Shown: one piece after another, positions 1 to 8,641 of the stretch | How positions within the stretch are numbered: the stretch's first letter is position 1 | Layout of the letters: every line of letters begins with the position of its first letter | Assembly: GCA_002307245.1 (NCBI GenBank) | Contig: DBTW01000112.1 | Coordinates: 36,560 to 49,789, forward strand | Source: Spirochaetaceae bacterium UBA1306 | GTDB lineage: Bacteria; Spirochaetota; Spirochaetia; Treponematales; Rectinemataceae | Length of the DNA stretch: 13,230 nucleotides | Direction: 5' to 3' | Position numbers and translations under genes: made by a program | Notes under the pieces: model-generated | Database searches by the model: none | What the model saw: the letters and a program-made list of their open reading frames with translations, nothing else | Told to the model about the DNA's origin: nothing

Positions 1-1674
1 GATTATTGGACGACTCCCTGTTCCTCCGCTTCGACGGAAATGAATGTCTTCGTCCTCGGCGGCCTCAATGGCACGGCCGTAGAAGGCGCGAGTCTCGCGG
101 TCCATGCTTCCGACGGCAGCCTCGTCGGCACGTATTCGCCGGACGCCGACGGCAAGGTTTCGCTAGCAGGCGTCCTGGCCGAGGGCTCGAGCTATTCGAT
201 CACCGCCACCAAGAGCGGACGGGCCGCTTCGGAACGCCTGGACTACGTTGCCCTCGCCGGCACGACGATTGCCCTCTATTGCCTGCCCATTTCGATGTCG
301 GGCGTGGTGGCGGTCCCGCCGACGCTCGTCGAGCTCGAATACTCCGCTGACGGGGGAAGCAGTTGGCTCTCCCTGGAGGCGGGCGCGAAGCTCGCGGCCG
401 GTTTCGAGATACGGGCCAAGGTAGCCGGCGTCGTCGCCGTGGAGGAGACCTCCATGTCGGGCTTCGGCGTCAAGCTCGACCTCGATAGGATGCCGACGAC
501 GGCCAACGGCTTCGAGGCGACGAGCTTTTATAATGGTTGCAAGTCGAGCCTCGACTCGGATCCTTCTTCCTCGACCTACGGGAAATACCTTACCGATGCG
601 GTTTTCGATCTCTCGAAGCGCAGCTTCGTCTCGGGCTCCCATACCCTCGAGCTCGTGGCCTACGACGCCGCCTGTAACCGCCTGGAGAAGAGGCTGGACT
701 TCAGCATCACGAGCGCCCCATCGGCCGGCAGCGCCCTCTCGAGCGCGTCATTCTCGACTGCGAGCCTCGGTCTGGTCACCTACGATACATCGAGCGGGGA
801 GGAGGAAGCCTCATGCATCCGCTCGACCTTGAGCTTCAAGTTCTCCAGACAGAAGGCGATACTCGGCTTCGACGTCTATCGATCTACCGACGGATCGGGT
901 TTCGCGCGCGTCGCCCGGGTCAACCTCGGAGAATTAGGCTACGACGGTTTTTCCTACTCCGACTTCGATCCTGCGCTGCAGATAGGCGGGACTTATTACT
1001 ACAAGGCGAGGGCCTTCTCGAGCGATCCCGGTAACGACGCTTATTGGGCTGACTCGCCCGTCGTCAATGCGAGCTTCCTCGCGCCTTTTACGATTTCCCT
1101 TACTTCGCCCGATTCAGGATCGAGCCTGAGCTCGAGCGATGCCACAGCCACGTCGCTGAAATTCAAGATATCGAATACCGCCCTTTGGTCAGCGAACGTC
1201 GCCGACTATTTCTACTTCTCGCTCCTCATCAAGGATAAGGTCGGCGATCCCGCCTTCTACGGCGAGTATCGCTATAATTTCTCGAAAAGCCGATTCGAGG
1301 CTCCCGGGAGCTACGACAGGGACTACGGGACGGCTTCGTGGAGCAGCGTGAAGACGCCGACCGGCCTGAGCTACGATACCGGCATCATATCAATCGTTCT
1401 CGGTACGGCCTGCAGCTCGAGCTATGATGACAGCTACTATAAAACGAACGGCCTATCCCTCACGCAGGGCAGCGTGTATGAATGGGACGTCTACGGATCC
1501 TGGTATGGAGTCAACTATGGCGATGTCGGCTCCTCTTCGTCGATGAATCCGCCCTACTTCGAGAAGGCGGGGAGCTCGACGAGCTCGAGCAGCGGGATGG
1601 GCTACGCGTATGCCAATGATTTCACCGGTGGAGTGGGCAGCTTGAACGGCGCCTACGAATTCTACTACGAGTGA
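1..1674 (+). CDS. Secreted/surface beta-sandwich protein with FnIII-like domain, 5'-incomplete
   Basis: The reading frame is open from base 1 to the TGA at 1672-1674. The first ATG is at 40, but it has no convincing Shine-Dalgarno, no signal peptide follows it, and the 13 codons upstream are also open, so the true start probably lies outside the window. Counting from the ATG, residues 1-80 look like a carboxypeptidase-regulatory-like beta-sandwich (alternating hydrophobics, D-A-D-G-K turn). Residues 190-225 read like an Ig-type strand pair. Residues 272-348 look like a fibronectin type III repeat (FDVYRSTDGSGF, then GGTYYYKARAF). The C-terminal third is rich in Ser, Tyr and Gly and has no membrane anchor. 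No catalytic motif was seen. It ends 10 bases before the S8 protease and is probably co-transcribed with it; a shared module type (see the protease) suggests related extracellular work. Exact function unknown. Confidence 0.75.
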   Translation, partial: DYWTTPCSSASTEMNVFVLGGLNGTAVEGASLAVHASDGSLVGTYSPDADGKVSLAGVLAEGSSYSITATKSGRAASERLDYVALAGTTIALYCLPISMSGVVAVPPTLVELEYSADGGSSWLSLEAGAKLAAGFEIRAKVAGVVAVEETSMSGFGVKLDLDRMPTTANGFEATSFYNGCKSSLDSDPSSSTYGKYLTDAVFDLSKRSFVSGSHTLELVAYDAACNRLEKRLDFSITSAPSAGSALSSASFSTASLGLVTYDTSSGEEEASCIRSTLSFKFSRQKAILGFDVYRSTDGSGFARVARVNLGELGYDGFSYSDFDPALQIGGTYYYKARAFSSDPGNDAYWADSPVVNASFLAPFTISLTSPDSGSSLSSSDATATSLKFKISNTALWSANVADYFYFSLLIKDKVGDPAFYGEYRYNFSKSRFEAPGSYDRDYGTASWSSVKTPTGLSYDTGIISIVLGTACSSSYDDSYYKTNGLSLTQGSVYEWDVYGSWYGVNYGDVGSSSSMNPPYFEKAGSSTSSSSGMGYAYANDFTGGVGSLNGAYEFYYE

Positions 1675-1684
1675 GGGCCTGGAC

Positions 1685-3439
1685 ATGAAAACGCTCAAGT
1701 CGTGCTTGGCCTTCGCTCTATTGGCCTCCGCCTTCCTTTATTCGGCTTGCTCGGCCTCCCTTGCGACCCAGGCCTCCCCCTCGGCCGCGGCCCATGGACA
1801 GGCGGCCTATGGACGCCTCGAGCTCTCGAGCGACTCGGCCTGGCAAAGGGCCGTCGCGGCCGGGAAGGTCGTGGAGGGGAGCGTCCTCGTCAAGACCTCC
1901 GCCGGCTTCGATGCGGCCGTCTTGGCCGCCCTGGGCGCATCGGAGACGGGGAGCCTGGAGCTGCCCGGCGGGACCTGGCGCCGCCTCTCCGTGGCGGCGG
2001 GCAGCGAGCGCAGCGTAATATCCGCGTTGCGCGGCACGACAGGAGTGCGCGCCGCCGAGCCCGAAAACCTCCTGCATATGCCCAAGGGCGAGTCGGGGTC
2101 GAGCGCCATATCGGGTTCCTCGGTCAATATAAAGGGCCTCGGCACGGAGGGCTTGAATGATCCCTATGTTGGATCGGCCGAGTACGGCCTCGCCATCGCC
2201 CATGCCATTGAGGCCTACGCTGCCTATCCGCTCTCGGGCAAGGTCGCCTACGCGGCCGCCCTCGATACGGGCATCAACCTCGCGCATGATGAGTTCATCG
2301 ATTCGACGAGCGGCACGGGCGCTTCGATAGTCGTCCGCGCGATGAGCGCCTTCACGCGCAACTCCGACGGCAGCTATACTTTCGTTGGCAACGAAAAGAG
2401 CTTCACGACCGTGACCTCCGGGGCGAATTGGGACGACGACGGCCATGGCAGCCACGTGGCCGGCATCATGGGTGCCTTGGGTAATAACGGTCAGGGAACC
2501 GCCGGCGTTATGTGGAAGGGCCTCAAGCTCATCTCGTACAAGGTGTTCGCCGACGACGAGCGAGGCAGCTCGGGCTCTGGCACGGACTGGGCAGTCTACG
2601 GAGCGCTCCTGGACCTCGCGGACTGGTGGGCCGTCGCGAGCAACCACGGCGATACGACCCAGGTCACCCTGCCCGTCAACATGTCCTTGGGCGGGAGCTA
2701 CGCCGGCTCCTTTGAAATGGAGGCTATCGCCTACGCCCTCGAGAAGAAGCTCCTCGTAGTCGCGGCCATGGGCAACGAGGGCTCGGCCACGGTCGAGTAC
2801 CCGGCGGGCTATTCGGGCGTCCTCGCCGTCGGCGCCACGACCGGGGCTGACGCCTTAGCAGACTTCAGCTCGACGGGCAAATGGATGTCCGTCTGCGCGC
2901 CCGGCTCGGATATCGTCTCGACCTTCAACGGCGACAGCGATTACGCCTGGGAGTCCGGCACATCTATGGCGGCGCCCTTCGTCACGGGCCTCGCCGCCTA
3001 CGTCCTCGCCTATGTCCCCCTCCTCGAGCCCGACCAGGTGAAGGCCGTCCTCGAGCAAAGCGCCGACAAGATAGGCGGCGCGACCGGGTATACGACCGAC
3101 TTCGGCAACGGGAGGGTGGACGCGAAGGCGGCCCTCGAACTCGCGACCGACCCCGCCAAGCTGCCCGAGTCCGGTTCCAGCTATAGCCTCGCGGCCCTCG
3201 TGGTGTCCGTGACCGCGAACGGCTCGGCCCTGGCGGACCAGGAAGTCTATCTTTATGATGATTCAGGCGACTTTATCGAGGTAGGCATCACTGATTCCGA
3301 GGGCCAGGCGAGCTTCGTCCTGCTCAAGCCCGATACCTATACGCTGAAGGCTAGCCGTAACGGCGTCGAAAAGACCGCCGAAGCGACCCTGGCCGGAGGA
3401 TCGGGCGAGGCGGACGTGGCGGTTACGATCGTCTTCTAG
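1685..3439 (+). CDS. Subtilisin-family (S8) serine protease, predicted lipoprotein
   Basis: 584 aa. The N-terminus has a Lys-start signal peptide and a relaxed lipobox L18-Y-S-A-C22, so it is probably lipidated at C22 and held on an outer or periplasmic face. Residues 60-135 resemble a fervidolysin/I9-type propeptide. The S8 triad is complete: Asp194 (ALDTGI), His254 (DGHGSHVAG) and Ser427 (SGTSMAAP), with oxyanion Asn364 (AAMGNEG). Residues 500-584 form a carboxypeptidase-regulatory-like beta-sandwich (D-S-E-G-Q-A turn, then L-K-P-D-T-Y-T-L) of the same type as the start of the preceding gene. The ATG at 1685 is supported by the signal peptide directly behind it; the ribosome site is weak (GAGGG about 8 bases upstream). 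The gene lies 10 bases after its neighbour with no room for its own promoter. Substrate unknown; the upstream protein is one candidate, by inference. Confidence 0.93.
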   Translation: MKTLKSCLAFALLASAFLYSACSASLATQASPSAAAHGQAAYGRLELSSDSAWQRAVAAGKVVEGSVLVKTSAGFDAAVLAALGASETGSLELPGGTWRRLSVAAGSERSVISALRGTTGVRAAEPENLLHMPKGESGSSAISGSSVNIKGLGTEGLNDPYVGSAEYGLAIAHAIEAYAAYPLSGKVAYAAALDTGINLAHDEFIDSTSGTGASIVVRAMSAFTRNSDGSYTFVGNEKSFTTVTSGANWDDDGHGSHVAGIMGALGNNGQGTAGVMWKGLKLISYKVFADDERGSSGSGTDWAVYGALLDLADWWAVASNHGDTTQVTLPVNMSLGGSYAGSFEMEAIAYALEKKLLVVAAMGNEGSATVEYPAGYSGVLAVGATTGADALADFSSTGKWMSVCAPGSDIVSTFNGDSDYAWESGTSMAAPFVTGLAAYVLAYVPLLEPDQVKAVLEQSADKIGGATGYTTDFGNGRVDAKAALELATDPAKLPESGSSYSLAALVVSVTANGSALADQEVYLYDDSGDFIEVGITDSEGQASFVLLKPDTYTLKASRNGVEKTAEATLAGGSGEADVAVTIVF

Positions 3440-3477
3440 GCGCTCTGCCCGCCTTCTCGCGTGCCCGACTCTGAAAG

Positions 3478-4500
3478 CTACTTGATCTTCTTCCGAAGTT
3501 TTCTCGCGGCGTTGCGCGAGGCCGCCTCGGCCTCGGCCAATGCGACGGCGCCGCGCGACCTGGAGGCTTTGGAGCAGAGGACGATCAACAGGGCGCCGCC
3601 CAGGATCATGAGCGAGGAGAGGATTTGCCCCATCGAGATGTTGAAGGCGCTGGTGACGACGTAGGTCGGGGCCGATTTATCGCCGAGGATGTAGCCCATG
3701 CCCAGGTCGGGCTCGCGGAAGTACTCGAGGACGAAGCGGATGGTCCCGTAGCCGATCGCGTAGAGCCCCGTGGCGAAGCCCGTGAAGGACTTCCGCTTGC
3801 GGACGAAGAGCCAGAGCAGGGCCCAGAGGACTATGCCCTCGAAGAAGGCTTCGTAGAGCTGCGAGGGATGACGGGGCAGGTTGACGAGCTGGCTTAAGGA
3901 GGAAAGCCTGATGCCGGCCTTGGTGGCCGCGGCCTGCACCCAGGCCTCGCTCGCGGGGAAGCGGCCCGCGTCGGGCACGGTGGGGAAGATCATGCCGATC
4001 GGCGCTGAGGTGACCTTGCCCCAGAGCTCGCCGTTGATAAAATTGCCGAGGCGGCCGAAGGTGTAGCCCAAGGGGGCCGACACGGCGATGGCGTCGGCGT
4101 AGGCCAGCCAATTCTGCTTCTTGGCGGCGCAGAAGGCCAGGGTGGCGACGATGAGGCCGAAGAACCCGCCGTGGTAGGACATGCCCTGGAAGCCGATGAA
4201 GCGCATGCCCTCGTCGAAGGGCCAGAAGACCAGCCAGGGATGGGCCCGATAATAGCCGTTGGAATCGTAGACCAGGGTGCCGAAAATCCGCGCGCCCACG
4301 ATGAGCCCGACGATGGCCCAGAAGAACCAGCCCTCGGCGTCCTCCGTGGACCAGGGGGCGCCCCGGCGCTTGGACTCGTAGCGGAAGAGGATCCAGGTGA
4401 CCGCGAAGGCGACCACGTACATCAGGCCGTACCAGCGCAGGGGCAGGCCGGGGATGATCTCGGGGGATAGCCAGGCGGGGTACTGTATCGCGGCGGGCAT
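3478..4500 (-). CDS. lgt: Prolipoprotein diacylglyceryl transferase (Lgt)
   Basis: Lgt transfers diacylglycerol from phosphatidylglycerol to the lipobox Cys of prolipoproteins in the inner membrane, the first step of lipoprotein maturation. The Lgt signature GRLGNFINGELWG is at residues 149-161. H110 in MSYHGG and R150 match the essential His and Arg of E. coli Lgt. RHPSQLYEA (210-218) and a YGTIRF...REPD segment near 251-265 are also typical. Several hydrophobic helices are evident. The 340-aa length exceeds E. coli Lgt (about 290) because of an insertion near 175-205 and a basic tail (RKLRKKIK). An in-frame GTG at 4506 overlaps the AGGAG ribosome site, whereas the ATG at 4500 lies five bases behind it, so I chose the ATG. 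It is the last gene of the four-gene minus-strand unit, 18 bases after the FapA-like gene, and converges with the S8 protease, itself a probable Lgt substrate. Confidence 0.96.
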   Translation of the reverse strand: MPAAIQYPAWLSPEIIPGLPLRWYGLMYVVAFAVTWILFRYESKRRGAPWSTEDAEGWFFWAIVGLIVGARIFGTLVYDSNGYYRAHPWLVFWPFDEGMRFIGFQGMSYHGGFFGLIVATLAFCAAKKQNWLAYADAIAVSAPLGYTFGRLGNFINGELWGKVTSAPIGMIFPTVPDAGRFPASEAWVQAAATKAGIRLSSLSQLVNLPRHPSQLYEAFFEGIVLWALLWLFVRKRKSFTGFATGLYAIGYGTIRFVLEYFREPDLGMGYILGDKSAPTYVVTSAFNISMGQILSSLMILGGALLIVLCSKASRSRGAVALAEAEAASRNAARKLRKKIK

Positions 4501-4505
4501 GGGCA

Positions 4506-4510
4506 CTCCT
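4506..4510 (-). promoter_or_regulatory. Ribosome binding site of lgt
   Basis: AGGAG on the minus strand, with a five-base spacer (TGCCC) before the ATG at 4500-4498. An upstream in-frame GTG (4506-4504) overlaps this site and so cannot use it, which decides the lgt start. Confidence 0.7.
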
Positions 4511-4518
4511 ATTTGGGC

Positions 4519-7470
4519 CTAGAGCGGCTTCTCGATGATCCGGCCGAGGGCCTGGTCGAAGCTGAACGCCACTTTGGCCTTCTTGCTCCGGACCTCGTAG
4601 AAGCGATTGTGGCTCTCGATGATGACGCCGGGGTAGACGATCCCGCGGACTCGGACCTCGGAAGGCACGTGCGCCTCGAATTTCTCGCGCAGGTCGAAGA
4701 CCCGATGCGTCCTCTTCTCGAGGAGCCTGAGCAGTTTTACCTTATCCTGGCGTATGCGGTCGAGCCCCGCTCCCGCCTTCTCGAGGTCGGCCATCGTGCG
4801 GTCGGACTGGAGAATCAGGGTCTTGAGCTTCTCGATCTCGCGCTCCTCGGCCTCGATCTGGTCGGCGACCAAGTAGTCCTGCCCGAAGGAGACCTCGGTC
4901 TTCGTGAAGTTCTCGGAGCCGAGGACGGCCACGTCGATGCCCTTGCGGGCGCGGCAGAGGCCGCCTATGAGCGAGCCTTTCTCCGAAGACAGGACGAGGC
5001 GGCCGTTGGTTTTCACGTTGCACAGGACGCAGCCGCCCTTGAGCTTCACGTCCTCCACGGCGAGGATGAGGGCCTGCTCGGCGAAAGAGGCCTCGACGCC
5101 GAGCTTGGCCCGGATGGTGCCCTTGCGGGCGCCCTTGATGCCCTCGGCCACGCGCACCATCCCGTCGCTGGAGACGAGGGAGGCCTCGACCGCCCCCGCG
5201 ATGGCCACGTCGCCGCCGGAGACGAGGGAGTAGCCCGCGATCACCGAGCCTGCCACCTGGACCGAGCCGGGGAACTTCACGTTGCCGGTCACGGGACCGA
5301 GGTCACCGTCCACCGCGAGCCGCTCGCGGATCGAGATGCGGCCCCCCTGGCCGAAGAGCCCCTCCACCACGAGCTCGCCGCTGGCGGCGGCGACGTAGAG
5401 GGTCGAGCCGTCCTCGGCCTCCTCCTCGCGGACGGTCGCGTCGTGCTCGGGGACCAAGTCCCCGCTCGAGGCCGCGGTGGCCTTGACCGGCCGGCCCAGG
5501 ACATCGATCCCGTCCTCGCCTGAGTCGGCCGCCTTCTCGATCTTGATCAGGGGATCGCCCACGTTGACGCGGGTGATCATGTCGCGCTCCTTGAAGTCGG
5601 CGCGGTTGCCCTCGTGGATGGCGTAGAGCGCGCCCGTGGCCTGGTGGGCGAGCCAGGTCACCTTGACGCTGCCGCCTGGCCTCGCCAGCCGCCCGTGGGC
5701 CGCGACGCGCTTCAGCACGGGCTTGCCCGCCCGGGCGTCCGAGACGGCCTCGGCGATCGCGTAGGGCTCGAGGCCCTGCACGACGCCCTTGGCGGCGAAG
5801 GCCGCGAGCACGCCCTCCACCAAGAGGGGCTCGCCGAGCCCGTCCTCGGCTGCGAGGCTCATCGTCGCTGACATCGAGTCGGGCGCGACCGCGACCTCGA
5901 TCGACGCGTCGCGGAAGCGCAGCACCCTGAGCCACCATTCCTTGCCGCGCTCTTCGGCCAGGAGGAGGCCCGAGGCCGTGGCCACCAGGCTCTCCCGGCC
6001 GAAGTCTATGTTCTCGAAGGTCCGGATCGCGGGATCGTTGCCCTGGATGCCCGGCAGGACCTTGCCGTAGACATCGACCCCGTCCTGGCCGTTCCCGGAC
6101 GAGGACATGTCGCCCAGCTTCTGCCCCAGCTGGACCATCGCGACCTTGGTCGCGTCGGAGATCGGGCATTCGGCCAGGCTCGGCACGGTCTGGGGGAGGG
6201 CGGGGTGCCGGGCGAGGCGGGCGCGGAGCTCGGCCGCCTTGTCGTCGGGCATGAAGCCCACGGCCAGGCTGAAGGCGCGTCCCGCGCCTCGTCCCGGGGC
6301 GCGGCCCTCGGCGAGGACGTAGTCCAGGAGCTCGGGATCCTTGCCTTTGTAGAAGTCCAGCACCGCCTTCTTGAATTCCTCGGCCTTATAGCCGCGAACC
6401 CGCGACTCCTTGAGGGCCGCGCTGACCATCGAGAGCTCCAGGGCCTTGCCCCTGCCGCGGCCCTTGCGGATGCTGATCGTCGCCTTCACTCCGTCGCCCG
6501 TCACCTTGATCTCGACCGATGCGTCGCGGTCCTTGGAGAGGCTGCGGCTGAAGAGCGGCTCCTTGTCCGCGGCCGAGGCGGAGAGCAGGGCCGCGAGCTC
6601 GCCCTCGCCGATGAGGTCGTCGTCGGCGGCCCCGAGCTCGGCCGCCTTGGCCAGGATCTCGCCCGGGCTCGGCGCGGGCAGTCGGGGGTCGCCCGGCGAG
6701 TAGCTGAGGAAATAGGTCGCGCCGTCGGTCGAGCGGTCGACGGACCAGACGTGCCGGGGCAGGGGGACCACGTCCACCCAGCGCTCGCCGATGCGGGCCA
6801 CGCCGTCGTAGTCGGCGAGGATCTCGTTCTTGTTCCGGACTACGCCCGGGCCGAGGTAGAAGGTGCCGTCGTCCGTCGAGGCGGGCAGGGGCTTGCCGAA
6901 GATTGTCTTGCCGGCCTTGCCCGGCTTGGACTGCGAGAGTATGCCCACGCGCTCGCCTCGCCTGGCCCAGCCCGACTGCAGCACGGTGAGGTCGGGGAAG
7001 ACCTGCTCGCGCTTCTCCCTGCGCTCGGTCGTCACGACCTTCTCGACCTTGGGGGCGAGGAAGGGCAGGGCGGCCGCCTTCTTGACCGTCTTCTCGACCT
7101 TGATCGTCTCGACCTTGATCTTGTAGAGCAGGGGCGGGGGGGCCGACGAGGCGACCTCGGAGGCGAGGGCGGCGAGCTCGCTCGGCACGGGCATGGCGGC
7201 CCACTCGGGGCTCTCGGGCTTGGGCTGCTCGGGCGCGACGCCCTCGGCGACGATCTCCTTGACCTTGCCCTTGGCCCGCGAGAATTTGCCGACGAGCTCC
7301 TCGGCCCGCTTCTGGTTGAAGCCGCCGATCCGCGCGTCCATGAGGATGCGCTGGATCTTCTCGGCGCTCCACTCGGCCCCTTCCTTGTCGGGGGTGAATA
7401 CGAGGCTGGCCTCGATCTCGTTCTCGTCTACCGAGAGCTCGAGGTCGCCCTTCGCGATGCTCTGGGCCAT
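4519..7470 (-). CDS. Giant FapA/DUF342-family protein with triplicated N-terminal module
   Basis: 983 aa, well above the usual 450-650 aa of FapA (DUF342). FapA in Vibrio is linked to polar flagellum assembly; the biochemical role is unsettled. Three copies of the family's Gly/Asp loop are visible: GKAGKTIFGKPLP (184-196), GQDGVDVYGKVLPG (461-474) and GEDGIDVLGRPV (651-662). The last two of three similar alpha/beta segments begin D-A-S-[VI]-E (317 and 521). Residues 117-155 form a Lys-rich linker. Residues 715-850 are a glycine-punctuated short-strand region (GDVAIAGAV, GGCVLCNV) typical of the FapA beta-helix, which resembles bactofilin. Residues 868-935 are a charged coiled coil, and the C-terminus is the usual small beta domain (GIVYPGVIIE). 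No signal peptide or TM segment, so cytoplasmic. A G-rich ribosome site (GGGGGGCGGG) precedes the ATG. It starts nine bases after the MinD-like gene, which suggests joint function. Confidence 0.88.
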   Translation of the reverse strand: MAQSIAKGDLELSVDENEIEASLVFTPDKEGAEWSAEKIQRILMDARIGGFNQKRAEELVGKFSRAKGKVKEIVAEGVAPEQPKPESPEWAAMPVPSELAALASEVASSAPPPLLYKIKVETIKVEKTVKKAAALPFLAPKVEKVVTTERREKREQVFPDLTVLQSGWARRGERVGILSQSKPGKAGKTIFGKPLPASTDDGTFYLGPGVVRNKNEILADYDGVARIGERWVDVVPLPRHVWSVDRSTDGATYFLSYSPGDPRLPAPSPGEILAKAAELGAADDDLIGEGELAALLSASAADKEPLFSRSLSKDRDASVEIKVTGDGVKATISIRKGRGRGKALELSMVSAALKESRVRGYKAEEFKKAVLDFYKGKDPELLDYVLAEGRAPGRGAGRAFSLAVGFMPDDKAAELRARLARHPALPQTVPSLAECPISDATKVAMVQLGQKLGDMSSSGNGQDGVDVYGKVLPGIQGNDPAIRTFENIDFGRESLVATASGLLLAEERGKEWWLRVLRFRDASIEVAVAPDSMSATMSLAAEDGLGEPLLVEGVLAAFAAKGVVQGLEPYAIAEAVSDARAGKPVLKRVAAHGRLARPGGSVKVTWLAHQATGALYAIHEGNRADFKERDMITRVNVGDPLIKIEKAADSGEDGIDVLGRPVKATAASSGDLVPEHDATVREEEAEDGSTLYVAAASGELVVEGLFGQGGRISIRERLAVDGDLGPVTGNVKFPGSVQVAGSVIAGYSLVSGGDVAIAGAVEASLVSSDGMVRVAEGIKGARKGTIRAKLGVEASFAEQALILAVEDVKLKGGCVLCNVKTNGRLVLSSEKGSLIGGLCRARKGIDVAVLGSENFTKTEVSFGQDYLVADQIEAEEREIEKLKTLILQSDRTMADLEKAGAGLDRIRQDKVKLLRLLEKRTHRVFDLREKFEAHVPSEVRVRGIVYPGVIIESHNRFYEVRSKKAKVAFSFDQALGRIIEKPL

Positions 7471-7479
7471 CCCGCCCCC

Positions 7480-8640
7480 CTAGCCGAGGAAGCCTTGGCC
7501 CATGGCCTTGGTCAGCTTGTATTTCAGGAACTGGTTCTCGCGCCGCAGCTTGTCGATCTCGAACTGCTGGCTGCGGACGGTCTCGACGAGATCGCCCTGC
7601 GTCAGGGCGCCGGAGGAGAGGAGCTCCTCGACATAGGCGACCTTAGCGCCGAAGTCCGCCTCGGCTTCGAGCTCGGCCGTGCGGTATCCGCCCTCGATCT
7701 CGGACAGGGAGAGGGACATGTCCTCCTCGTCCTCGGAGGAGACGAGCTTGTCGGCGACGCGGTAGATCCCCTGGCTGAGCACCGACTGGGGTTTGTAGCG
7801 GAGGATGGGGATGCGGCTCCCGAGGGCCACGTCCTGCATCTCGTCGCGGTAGAGCACCCCGAGGTGCTCGATGTCGATGTTAAGGTACTCCTTGCAGGAG
7901 CGCCGGATTTTCTGCGCCTTCTCGGCGTCCTTGGGATCCTCGAGCATGTTCATGAGGAGGCGGGGCCTGAAGCGGGCCATGCGCTCGCAGGCGATCGCCC
8001 ATCGCTCCGGGTCGATCTCCCGCACCTGCTCGAGGATGGAGGGAATATAGGCGCTGCGCAGGCTGGCCCCGTCCTTGCGGAGGGCCTCCATGTGCTCGAA
8101 GGCGCGGGACTTCTGGCCGAAGGCTCCGTAAAGGAGGCGGAACACGGCGTTCTTGAGGAAGAGGTAGGCGTTGAGCGTGGCGGTGAGGGTCGGCGCGGTG
8201 ACGACGATGCCGTGGGTGCTCATGAGGAAGAAGTCCAGGATGTTGGAACCGGTCCCCGCGCCCAGGTCGAGGATGAGGTAGTCGGCGTCGACGGAGAGGA
8301 GGCGCTTGACGAGCTGGTTTTTCTGCGAGGGCTTGATGTTGGCCAAGCCCGGCACCTCGGCGTCCCCGGGTATGAACCGCAGGTTGGGATAGTCGGTGTC
8401 GAGGACTACGGTCTCGAAGTCGGCGGCCCCTCCCGCGCCGCTGGCCGAGGCGGACAGGAAAGTCCCGATGCCCGCCTTGGGCGCGGCCACCCCGAGGATG
8501 AGGTGGAGGTTGGAGGCCCCGAGGTCGAGGTCCGCGAGGACGGTTTTCCTCCCGGCCTGGCCGAGGGCTACGGCCAAATTGGCCGCGACCATCGATTTGC
8601 CGACGCCGCCCTTCCCGCTCGCGATGGGTACGATGCGCAC
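7480..8640 (-). CDS. MinD/ParA-type P-loop ATPase (FlhG-like)
   Basis: 386 aa. The N-terminus carries the deviant Walker A motif GKGGVGKS (9-16) with the signature Lys10, a Walker A' Asp pair in LADLDLGASNLH (D37, D39) and Walker B YLILDLGAGT (D125). These place it in the MinD/ParA/FlhG (SIMIBI) group, whose members dimerise on ATP and position cell structures. The segment 255-300 (GVLYRDEMQDVALGSRIPI) resembles the FlhG/MinD region that ends in a membrane-targeting helix, but no clear amphipathic targeting helix follows. Instead there is an acidic stretch (S301-E316) and a C-terminal coiled coil (about 350-378, EIDKLRRENQFLKYKL). The start is a GTG at 8640, one base after the stop of the upstream gene, with GAGG six bases ahead. 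FlhG proper normally sits beside flhF and flagellar genes, which are absent here, so I leave the symbol blank. Confidence 0.9.
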   Translation of the reverse strand: MRIVPIASGKGGVGKSMVAANLAVALGQAGRKTVLADLDLGASNLHLILGVAAPKAGIGTFLSASASGAGGAADFETVVLDTDYPNLRFIPGDAEVPGLANIKPSQKNQLVKRLLSVDADYLILDLGAGTGSNILDFFLMSTHGIVVTAPTLTATLNAYLFLKNAVFRLLYGAFGQKSRAFEHMEALRKDGASLRSAYIPSILEQVREIDPERWAIACERMARFRPRLLMNMLEDPKDAEKAQKIRRSCKEYLNIDIEHLGVLYRDEMQDVALGSRIPILRYKPQSVLSQGIYRVADKLVSSEDEEDMSLSLSEIEGGYRTAELEAEADFGAKVAYVEELLSSGALTQGDLVETVRSQQFEIDKLRRENQFLKYKLTKAMGQGFLG

Positions 8641-8641
8641 G

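Noticed and set aside
4513..5523. 336-codon plus-strand frame opposite the end of the FapA-like gene
   Set aside because: Shadow frame: no recognisable motif, and it overlaps the beta-helix and coiled-coil coding region of the real gene.
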